NCBI GenBank assembly: GCA_027919835.1
Contig: JANVFP010000043.1
Coordinates: 310,001 to 374,000 of the forward strand
Direction of reading: 5' to 3'
Length of the DNA: 64,000 nucleotides
DNA from: Lentinula raphanica
Taxonomy: Eukaryota > Basidiomycota > Agaricomycetes > Agaricales > Omphalotaceae
The notes under the pieces were generated by a model. That model made no database searches, had not been told where the DNA came from, and saw only the letters and a list, made by a program, of their open reading frames with translations. Positions 24,850-33,929 of this stretch are shown here, one piece after another. The translations under genes and the position numbers were made by a program. Within the stretch, counting starts at the first letter, position 1. Each line of letters starts with the position of its first letter.

Positions 24850-24915
24850 GAGCTGAGACGATTCGTGTCTTGATGGGAAGGGGGAAATGCAGAAAGTTCG
24901 AATGTACGCTGTATA
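24850..24915 (+). pseudogene. Remnant of the XPG/FEN nuclease exon 3
   Basis: About 65 bp here align by eye with 21353-21420 in the intact nuclease gene: GAGACGATTCGTGTCTTGAT against GAGGCGATTTGTGTATTTGA, then GGGAAGG, AAATGCAG, AAAG and TACGCT in the same order. Small deletions and a stop destroy the frame. The order F-box then nuclease is thus repeated after copy B, as expected for duplication of a two-gene unit followed by loss of the second nuclease. Confidence 0.65.
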
Positions 24916-24974
24916 TCTACATAGATCTACCGTATGCTTCTTTTTTAGAATTGATGATGGGGTTAGACACAGTC

Positions 24975-25750
24975 TGTCACCGAACTGCGCCTTTCAATCT
25001 GAGAGTTCAGCCTCTCCGAACCGTCACTTTCACTGTAGTATGTATCACGGCCTTCATTTCTCATCCAGAAGATGAAGGCAAAGTATGTTCCGGCCTAGAC
25101 GTCCATCAAGCAACCACCGGAGAAATCCTGAAGGCGCCAGAGGCGATCCAATTGCTCAGTGTATGTGGCGAGGCTACTTTCACAAACCAACCGCTCCTTA
25201 CTTGAACTTTGCACCCGTTAGACTATCAGAAATCCTACATGTCGGCCGATCCAAGATCTTTGTCCCTTGAAGACCTATACAACTCGCCGAATTCTCCTCT
25301 TGGGAGATGCAGCACATGCCATGACATCTCATTTACTAGGTGGGTCGACTCTCACTGTTCCTTCTTCTAAGGGCTCATTAGAACTACGCTATTAATGAAG
25401 GTGCTGGTGCCGGCCAGGCGATCGAGGTAAATGAAATTCGTGTCGAGGGTTTTGTCCTAGGCTCTCTTTTCAAACTGAGGCAACTGAACCGTGAACGATC
25501 CACAATGTTTCAATCGCCTGATCCAGGTCTACGACAACATCCGTCGGCCTTTTGCGAATCGCCTACAAAGCAGGGATATTATAACAAACTGAATATGCCC
25601 GAGTACAACGATATACAAGGCGAAGGACAGAGACTGGACGCTCAACATATCATTGCTTTGGCGAGTCAAGTGCCTTCAAGAGAGAAAATTGGGATAGCTG
25701 GTGGCAGGCAGGATTGTGCACTTCAAAGTTCAAGGGGACTTTGAGCAAGC
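24975..25750 (+). pseudogene. Decayed FAD-dependent monooxygenase (salicylate hydroxylase-like), C-terminal half
   Basis: Fragments in order resemble a class A flavin monooxygenase. AFISHPEDEGK is near 25060. ILLLGDAAHAMTSHLLG (25280-25340) is the FAD-binding GDAAHA motif. After an apparent intron (GTGGGT..GAAG) comes GAGAGQAIE (25400-25427). Then QVYDNIRRPFANRLQ is near 25520 and LNMPEYNDIQGEGQ near 25590. Stops and frame changes separate the pieces, and the N-terminal half with the GxGxxG fold is missing. The gene is therefore not functional. It lies between the F-box/nuclease array and an intact P450, and may be the relic of a small metabolic gene pair. Confidence 0.75.
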
Positions 25751-25986
25751 ACTTCTGCAGGAACGGGCTCAGTGAGCAAGGCTTTGGTTGTATATAATTC
25801 CTCGGCAATGACTGCCCTTAAAGAACGAAGTAACGAAAGGGTACCGTCCTCGGCCGTTCTTTGAAGACGAAAGCTAAGCGCATATGATAAGGACAGTGGT
25901 ACTAAGTTGAAAATATGTGTAGGACAAGGGTGGTCGATGAAAAATAGAAGTTTTCAATAGAAGCGAGCTAGATTCCTGAAGTTCCT
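25751..25986. other. Spacer between monooxygenase remnant and P450
   Basis: About 236 bp of low-complexity spacer holding the 3' end of the P450. No gene seen. Confidence 0.4.
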
Positions 25987-28111
25987 CTATTTATCAACGT
26001 CAATTCTCTCAGACTTAGCTTGAGTGATGAGTTCAGCCACATCAGCGTTGCGTGCAGTAAATTTGCAACCAAATGGTTGTGGTCGGCTGTCAAAGAGGGG
26101 AGGGATCATGAAGATAGTAGGACACGGATTCAATCAAGGCTCACATTGTTAGACCTTCAATGGAACGTGAGGGATCAGGAAGTTTGGGATTGCCCTCTGA
26201 ATCTAATTCAGCAGTGATACTGAATGCCCAGAGTAGACATGCAATATTGATGAACATGCTGTTGTTTGCTACGTGTCGCCCTACACAGACTCTTTGCAAC
26301 GTCGATGAGTTTTGAGTGTGTAAGTTGTGGAATACGTATGGGAGTTGTTGACAAGCGCACCTCTTTCCAAAACCAAAACTGAAGTGACCCTCATCCTTGG
26401 TGTCTTCAATAGAAGATTCAACCCTTCCATCGCTGTTGATGAACCGGCTAGGATTGAAGTGCTCAACATCGTCACCATAGAGCTTGGCATCATGGTGCAT
26501 CGACCTCGAATGAAAGTGAGTTTTGCTTTTCGGACTTTCCCTGGTCACAGTGATTGCACTTACCAGATATTCGGAAAGCAAATCGTGTCCTTGGGCAAGA
26601 AATATCCTTCATAGTAGTCATCCTGGTTGAGCCGATGGGCTAATCCTATTAAAAAGACATTGAATGGATGTTCAATGTTCACTAGCATAGAAATTATTGG
26701 ATTCACCTAGAGGGGCTGCCGGTCTCCAACGCAGAAGTTCTTTGACCATAGCACGAATATATGGTAAATGCTCATAGTCATCAAAAGTGGGAAGGCGAAA
26801 TGATCCAACAACACGATCTGCATAACGGTACTCTAGCATCCCTGTTTCATCTTGAACTCAATATATGAGTAATTCTTACCTAGTTCTTCGTGCGCACGGA
26901 GTTGTACCTCTGGATAAAGTATCATTGCTTGCATGAACCATGCAAGCTGACCAGCTGTCTATCAGATACGAAAGTGAATGCCAATTGATTCCATGGATAT
27001 TCAGAGATAGAGCTAACAGTTTCCGATCCAGCTGTACTGATACCAGACTCAGGAAAAATGAAGTTATGAGAATGAGATATTGACATACTAGATGGTGGCA
27101 GAATTCCAGGTTGCCTCGAATGAGTTTTCGCTGTCTTGAAGAAGCTTTCCAGCTACGCTTGTGGGCTCGTCACCTGCTTCCTAAGAGAAAACATTCAGTT
27201 TCATCTCATGTAAGTATAAGTCACTTCTCTAATTTCACCATTCGCTTTCGCACATCTGCGGACAACCCCTCGAGCATTGCCGAGTCACGTTCAAATCTTT
27301 TTTCTGCATCTCGTCTCCATGAACACATCCATGCTGGTAGATATTTCATCCAGTTGAAATATTTGAATTCGACCCAGAAATTTCCAGGCGTAAATGATTT
27401 AATAATATGGCGATTGAAAAGGTCAATCCGCAAAATAGTTGGGTGATTAGAGTCTAAGACCGGTGACCATCCGTAGATTATAGACAGAGTGAGGGATGTC
27501 GAAACACGCTGAAAATGCTCAAGAAAGTTTTCTGGTTCGGTGAGGAGTTGATAGACTAGGATGATAGACTCAGTCTCTTGATAGGGAAAGTATTCTTTTG
27601 CAGCCTGAGGACTCAGAGCCCTGACAATATGAAGATATCATAAATTCTCATATTTGAAGTCTTATGAATTTAAGAACTTACTCATGAGCTCCTCGGCGCT
27701 GCCTTCTCCAAAACTCATCTGCTTGGGCCAGGATCCAAAGCATGCCACCAGTAAGAATATTGGGGACAACAAACTCAGGCCTGTCAGAATATGCATTGGC
27801 TCTTCGATCTAGCAGATCCGTTGCTGCTTTGTGTGTTCCAAGCACAATTGTATCTTGACCAGCAATGTTGAGATAGAAGATGGGACCTATTCTGTTGATG
27901 AACACACTATTCAAATGGCAATCTGGAAGTTACCATATCTCTTTGTCCATTGGTCAAAAATTAACCATGTCTGGCTCCGAGGAAGTTGCAGGACATTTCC
28001 AAGGATTGGAAGGCCTGAGGGCCCAGGAGGCAGTTTTGAACGCAAGTGGATTGACCTGATTACCCAAAGCATGGATGATATAATGACGAGGATGAACACA
28101 GTTCCCAACAT
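25987..28111 (-). CDS. Cytochrome P450 monooxygenase
   Basis: Microsomal haem-thiolate monooxygenase. The ATG at 28109-28111 opens a membrane anchor ([18 protein letters not shown]) and the proline hinge [13 protein letters not shown]. Later come [18 protein letters not shown], the I-helix ATIYTAGSET-TAGQ, the K-helix KELLRWRP (ExxR), HFNPSRF and the haem loop FGFGKRVCVGRH with the Cys ligand. About ten short introns; all junctions read were GT..AG and kept the frame, including one splitting the haem loop between KR and VC. It ends [11 protein letters not shown], stop at 25987-25989; about 500 residues. It is similar to the many agaric P450s annotated as O-methylsterigmatocystin oxidoreductase-like. 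The substrate is unknown. It is the last ordinary gene before the transposon island. Confidence 0.92.
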
Positions 28112-29015
28112 TGTCAAGCTCTTCTGGGAGAAGTCATTATGTTGGGATAAACTCTTTGCTTAAATAGTAGTAAGCGCAGTTTTTTGATTCAACAGAAAGG
28201 CCATTCTTGCAGGTGCAATTGCCGCAATGATTATATAATATTATGTTGTTGCAGCATTGCTGTATATGCCAGATTTTCACTGAATTTCTGATCCATCATC
28301 ATGGAAATTTTCTGACCAGTGTTCACATCTTCAAACAGATCATCAGAAATATAGTCAGAGAAAACAGGATGACCAGTGCTCACTTGGCCTGATTGGACGG
28401 AAGCTCAATAGATCCGGTGTCTTTAAATGTATCAAACCTCATAGAAGACATATAATTGACAGTTGTGAGTATGTTGCATTCTAGGTGAGACATTATTTGG
28501 ATAGAGGTATCAGGATTGCAATGCTAGGACATTTATTGAAAGCCCAACCACAAGGCAAAAAGATAGAAAAGATCTCCGCAGCAGATGAAGTTGTAATAAG
28601 AAGCACTCAAAGTTCTTGTCAATTCTTAGCGTTCAAATTGACAGATTTCAAAGATTTCAAAGCTAAAGCCGAAAATTATTGTCCTTTTGACACAACACTG
28701 TATTGTATGATGGTAGAGCAAATTCAAGGCTGAACAACCCTGGCACTTGGAATCTGGCCTTAACCCTTCTTTATCATCTATTTTTTTCTGGAGAAGAGAA
28801 TAAATACAAGAGTTGGCCTGCTGAGGGTGTAAGAGGTGACATTGGCTTTATTCTCTTACAAGCTTGCACTATGAGTTCTGCCAAATTGGCATTGCCATGT
28901 GAAGCTATTTTGAATCCATAAGGTAGTGGCCAGCTGTCAAAAAGATGGAGACATCATTACAAAATTTAGAAATCATAATTCACAGTCTACTTACAGATAA
29001 TCAATGAAGACCCCT
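28112..29015. other. AT-rich spacer, start of transposon island
   Basis: About 900 bp that include the P450 promoter. The small plus-strand open frames (28485-28733, 28703-28921) resemble nothing known. Base composition is visibly more AT-rich than to the left. Confidence 0.45.
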
Positions 29016-29210
29016 CATCAGGAAAAATGTTCCTAGCTCTGGAGTCTTCAGAGACACCCCTGAAAGCCTGGAGACATCAAAGATTTTGAAAGCACTCTGA
29101 GTTTCTCCAGGCATCTCCAAAGTGCTTTCAGATTCTCTGGAGCACTTCAGAGAGCTTGGAGTTTTTAGGAGGTGTCTCTAGAGTCTTTGGAGCTGAGGTG
29201 TTTCCTGATG
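29016..29210. mobile_element. Fold-back MITE A (CATCAGG family)
   Basis: 195-bp imperfect palindrome starting CATCAGGAAAAATG and ending TTTCCTGATG. It is flanked by CT on both sides (29014-29015 and 29211-29212), a 2-bp target duplication. Inner arms share the family block GAGACACCCCT / AGGAGGTGTCTC. No coding capacity. Confidence 0.8.
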
Positions 29211-29212
29211 CT

Positions 29213-30487
29213 ATCCAAATCCACTTCTGCAGCAAATTGAATGCCCAAAGCAAATACACCATATGGATGAACAAGTATTGATTGTCAGAAAGATAGTCAA
29301 AGAATACATGATGGCTGCTCACTCTGACCTGATTGATATGAAGCTCACATCAGGAAAAAATAACTTTACTCCTTAGATCTAAGTAGTCACAGTAGTTCTG
29401 ATAGTCTGGTAGACAAGTCCCCATTTAGTAGTACCATATAGTTGGCATACCCAACTACATAGTGTGCTGCCATAGTACACTGTAGTCAATGAAGTATAAG
29501 CTCAAGCTACAGTAGTTTATCTACTATGGCCCCAATGTAGCAGACAGAGTAGTGCTTTCTATTGATCTAACAGTGGCTTTTGCAAAACGAGCATGAGAAG
29601 AAGCAAAAGAACTAATATCATTCAATTTATAAAGATTACAGCAGATCTATAAAATGTATCAACACTGACAACAGTTCCCCACTGTGCCCAAAGCATGCTC
29701 CAAGTCCAAATACAATTCCTTTTGTTACGCTGCAGTGGTCAGTGTACTGTCAACTTTTTCTAGATATACATAGTCAGCTTCGATCTTATATTGCTGTATA
29801 GTGGAAATGCTCACAATTTGAATGCAATGTAAGCATGGAAGAGTGCAAAACATAAACAAGCTGGTGAAGACCTGATTTGGATGCACTGAGAAGGGCTGAG
29901 AAGGGTAACTTGGTAGAGTATAAAGTGAATGAACATACCACAAGAAATTTGGATGTCTGAATTTCAGCAAAGTGGTGTGACTGAGAGACCACAGAGAAGT
30001 CGGATGTTCCTCAATAGTAGTCTCAAAAGTGAGGTGTCTGTATGGATTGCAGGATAGTATTGAAGATGTCATCTTGAGTGACTTTTGTCTCACGGGATAT
30101 CTGCAATGAGTACATTAGTAAGAGCTATGTGTTGAGTCTATATTCACGCACTTGAGCCCACCTCCAGTATCAGAATTCTCCTCAGTTGAATTTTTTGAGT
30201 GCAAGCAGTGGTCCAAGACCCAAACATGAACAATGGGACAGTCTAATGTGCCAGAGTCTGAAGTTGAAGAACGAGGCCAGGAAGAGGGTGAGCAGCGGGT
30301 GAACTGCACTTCAGAAGTCCATTGGCATGAGAGACATTGCCACGTAGTAGTTGAAGGAAAAGAGACAAAATGCTTGGCTAACTTTGGGCACAACTTTGCA
30401 TGTATCAATTACATAATAAGTTACATAATGATGCTCAACCCCGACTTGAGAAAATTGAAGTCAAGAGTTTACTAGCCAGTACTCGCC
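29213..30487. other. Non-coding repeat-rich DNA
   Basis: 29390-29560 is rich in short TAGTA/TACTA inverted motifs, seen again at 30830-31010 and 47940-48120, probably remnants of another short repeat. The minus-strand open frames at 29725-30408 resemble nothing recognised. No gene called. Confidence 0.45.
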
Positions 30488-30711
30488 CATCAGGAAAAAT
30501 ACCTTCAGCCCAAAGAGCCTAGAGACACCCCTCAAAATCCCAGGCTTCTCAGGCTTCCCAGAGATTCTCAAAGATTTCCAAAGATTTTCAAAGCAACTCA
30601 GGTAAGCCTGAAGATATAAGGTTGACTTAAAATCATTTCAAAGACTTTAAACTGCCTGAAATTTTGAGGATGTCTCCAGGCAACCTGGGCCTAGATGAAT
30701 TTTTCCTGATG
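30488..30711. mobile_element. Fold-back MITE B (CATCAGG family)
   Basis: 224-bp palindrome, ends CATCAGGAAAAAT and ATTTTTCCTGATG (with one mismatch). Flanks are CC at 30486-30487 and CC at 30712-30713, a 2-bp duplication. Confidence 0.8.
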
Positions 30712-31309
30712 CCATTTGCTTGCAATCAAGCTGTATTGTGAACCATAATGCATAAGAAACAACACTGAGTTAGACCACATTTTACTTCATTACTTGGTAA
30801 GTTTCAACTAATGAGGACTATTTAACAAGATCATATGGTCTTAGTATACTGCAATAGTACACCGGCTATAGAGCACTATGTGGTGCCCACTGGATCTTCT
30901 ACTGTGCACTAAGTATCATTGGGCTGCTACTACAGAGACTACAGAATGCTATATAAATGGTGCAGGCAGCTATGTAAGTGACATCAGCTATAATAACTAT
31001 GTATTCTAAGCATGAGTGCTGGTAGCAATTTCAGTGTTTCCTGATGCAGTCAGGCTCCAATTCCTTTGTGTTGATTTTTCCTGGCTCTCCTGTCCAGACA
31101 TGCATGGTGGGTTGCTAGACCATAACTATGTTATCTTTCAATGCACTAGTTGCTGTCTAGTTCTCCATTTCTTCTGATGCCCAGGAAAAGTTGGTCAGGC
31201 AAGCAGTGTGTCCTGTTAGAACCAATGGTTAGTGAGACATGAGAATGAACAAGGATGAGAATACATAATGTACCTCCATGAATGAGAAGCAATTCCAATG
31301 GACCATCCT
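30712..31309. other. Non-coding spacer
   Basis: About 600 bp between two MITEs with the TAGTA-type degenerate repeat at 30830-31010. No gene seen. Confidence 0.4.
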
Positions 31310-31504
31310 CATCAGGAAAAGTACCCTTGGCCTAGGTAACCCAGAGATACTCCCCAAAACCTAGGCTCTCCTAAAGCACCCAAAGAAATCTGAGGCAAAC
31401 TCAGGCTTGCTCAGGCTTTTTTAGGCAAATTCAAAGTTTTTGAGCTGCTGAGGTTTTGGGGGGTATCTCTAGGCAGCCTAGGTACCAGGTCAGTTTTGCT
31501 GATG
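31310..31504. mobile_element. Fold-back MITE C (CATCAGG family)
   Basis: 195 bp, left end CATCAGGAAAAGTACCCTTG, right end CAGTTTTGCTGATG. Flanking CT at 31308-31309 and 31505-31506. Inverted arms around GCCTAGGTAACCCAGAGATA. It is the same subtype as MITE F, which lies in the opposite orientation. Confidence 0.8.
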
Positions 31505-31624
31505 CTCCTGATCATCTGGTGTCTGCTCTTGTGAGATCTTGTATCTCATCTTGAATAGAAACATTGTTAATCATGACCAAAGTGTAAAACAAGCATTGCA
31601 TTGGCATACAGCATAAGTATTTTA

Positions 31625-31940
31625 TCATCCCCAAACAGTTGCAAAAAGGTAGTCTTTCTTTGAGTGCCAATCAACACCTACTACTGAGGTATGTCCTCTG
31701 AGCATCCTCGTTGGTTGGATTGTGAAGTTTTCTTTGCCATAGACTTGACAATCCTTGAAGTTAAGTACAGAAAACCCTTCAATGAATGAAAGCAGAATGT
31801 AGTGATAAGGATGGACCAATGACACACAGTCATATCCTTTGACACATCTAATATATGTCCAGCCTTGTTGGGATTCCAAGCCAAACCATACCTTGAAGGT
31901 AATCCAGCATTAAAACATGAGAATTTTGAGAAAAAGCAAA
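31625..31940 (-). pseudogene. WD40 gene fragment, RBBP4/Msi1/Hat2-like
   Basis: The minus strand encodes YGLAWNPNKAGHILDVS with KDMTVCHW, and then in another frame RGHTSVVGVDWHSKKDYLFA. These match successive WD repeats of histone-binding Msi1/Hat2/RBBP4 proteins, where the usual text is GHTSVVGDVDWH and GDDK. One Asp is lost and frame changes and stops break the piece. It is a short captured or decayed fragment, 36 bp from MITE D, with no promoter or remaining exons in view. Confidence 0.7.
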
Positions 31941-31975
31941 ACCAGTAAATATGAAGCATGACTCACCCTTTCCTT

Positions 31976-32246
31976 CATCAGGAAAAATATTCTCATCTCT
32001 AGAGTCCCCAGAGATACCCCCCAATTCCTAGGCTGCTCAGAGATTTTTGTGAACTTTGAAAGATCAAAAAACATCCTAGAGATCCTGAAAGATCCTGAAA
32101 GCATCTGAAAGCACCAGAAAGCACCAGAAAGCACCCAGAGAATTTTTAGAAGCCTCAAAGAACTCAGATACTCTAGGCTCTCTGAGACTACCTAGGAATT
32201 GGGGGGTATCTCTGGGACTCTAGAGATGAGAATATTTTTCCTGATG
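31976..32246. mobile_element. Fold-back MITE D (CATCAGG family)
   Basis: 271-bp near-perfect palindrome. Ends CATCAGGAAAAATATTCTCA and the reverse complement with few mismatches; TT on each side (31974-31975, 32247-32248). The inner conserved block is AGAGATACCCCCCAATTCCT. Confidence 0.85.
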
Positions 32247-33365
32247 TTATCTGCACAACCAACTCAATATTTAGCCTCAACACCCCATCTGGCTCAGGCT
32301 CACTTGCATGCTTCATCCTATCAAACACCACCACCTCCCCCATCACTGCCTTGGTTGCCAACAGCTCCAGATTCTGAGGCATATAGCATTCCTAGTTGAC
32401 TTCACCCAGATGGGTGATCTTTTGAGTAATTTGAATTCTGGGAGAAGGAGGTATCATGTGTCCACTGAGCTCACCATGATCACCATTGTAGGCTTTGTGA
32501 TCAAGTTTGTCCAAGTGGGGTCTGGAGGTGTAATGCAGTGAGTATTGGAAAAAGTCAGTACATGAAAGTGGCATTTGCAGATGTTGCAGGCAAGGAGGGC
32601 AATGTTACGAGTAGGTGAATTAGATTTGAGAGACTCATCAAGCTGGCAGCATTTTCAAATATATGATGGACAAATCATGGGTTATACAACATACCCTTTT
32701 CTTGATGTTGTACCGGTCTTGAGTCAAATGATTGCCAAGAGCCCTGTGTACAATGTCGAGTTTTCCAATCTCATGTGACTGAGGTATCCCTTCATGACCG
32801 ATCTTGTGCATGGCAGACTACACAGATGGATCATTGGAGAAGTCAACAGAGAGTTAAATGAACACATACAATAATCACATCTGCGACTGGACCACAGTAT
32901 GATGACAGATGAGGAAAATCATTGAGTAGTTGCATAGAGTTTTCTGAGGATGTGAAAGAGTTGGCATATACAGGCATGAAGTTGGATTGATCAAACCTTG
33001 AGATTTTCAGGGATTGTGTACTTCTCGGCTTTAGTCACTTTCTCCAGTTGCTCTGCTGTTTTCAGAGTATAAAACACTGCAAGGAGCCACTGCTCTGCTG
33101 CTGAGGCCTTTAACACAATCAGTGAAGAGGAATTCTTGACATGAACAGGCAGCAACTTACATGTATATACTTGTCAAGTAATGCTCCATACTTTGGTGTA
33201 AGCTCAAGTTCAGCCTTTGCAGATGTTCCCGATGCAACTAAAGCATTGAGACTGAGTTTGGAAGCAGACAAGAATGATGCACTGAATGATGTTTGCCCAT
33301 CATCGGTCAGAGGGTCAAGGATATTTAGGCTCATATCAGTAGTGGTGATGTCAGATAGCTAAGTG
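32247..33365. other. Unrecognised ORF fragments between MITEs
   Basis: Protein-like stretches without a known family: minus strand 32190-32570 (PQNLELLATKAVMGEVVVF and HLDKLDHKAYNGDHGE), plus strand 32575-32778, and minus strand 33119-33334 (SLNILDPLTDDGQTSF, ELELTPKYGALLDKYIH) continuing past an apparent intron to about 33010. They may be decayed host gene pieces. No function is assigned. Confidence 0.35.
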
Positions 33366-33647
33366 CATCAGGAAAAATATTCTCATCTCTAGAGTCCCCA
33401 GAGATACCCCCCAATTCCTAGGTAGTCTCAGAGAGCCTAGAGTATCTGAGTTCTTTGAGGCTTCTAAAAATTCTCTGGGTGCTTTCTAGTGCTTTCTGGT
33501 GCTTTCTGGTGCTTTCAGATGCTTTCAGGATCTTTCAGGATCTCTAGGATGTTTTTTGATCTTTCAAAGCTCACATAAATCTCTGAGCAGCCTAGGAATT
33601 GGGGGGTATCTCTAGGAACTCTAGAGATGGGAATATTTTTCCTGATG
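33366..33647. mobile_element. Fold-back MITE E (CATCAGG family)
   Basis: 282 bp with long complementary arms, flanked by TG at 33364-33365 and 33648-33649. Sequence is very close to MITE D but with the central part in inverted order, as expected of a palindrome read from either strand. Confidence 0.85.
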
Positions 33648-33732
33648 TGCTCAATTGAGGCGCTTGGGATGCTTGAAGCTGCATGCTTTGCTGGACACAT
33701 TGAGCAGGTTTCAGAAGTGTACAGTCCATTGC

Positions 33733-33929
33733 AATAGAGTCATAGGCACACAGGATACTGTAAAGCTTTTGTAAAAAGTACTGATAAGTTATCGAGGAAT
33801 GTTTGAAAAAACCTGCAATAACTTGGAGGGGGCTCCGGGAGGTAGTCATGCCTGTCACTACCTATCACATGGGGCCTATATTTACTGTTTTGGGTAATTG
33901 ATAATTATTCAGATATTAAATAAGCAGTA
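33733..33929. repeat. Left part of a dispersed repeat split by the pogo-like element
   Basis: This block matches 53930-54119 closely (GGATACTGTAAAGCTTTTGT, CTTGGAGGGGGCTCCGG, ATGGGGCCTATATTTACTG). It continues on the far side of the transposon at 37112-37440, exactly as the uninterrupted copy continues at 54121-54460. Confidence 0.8.
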
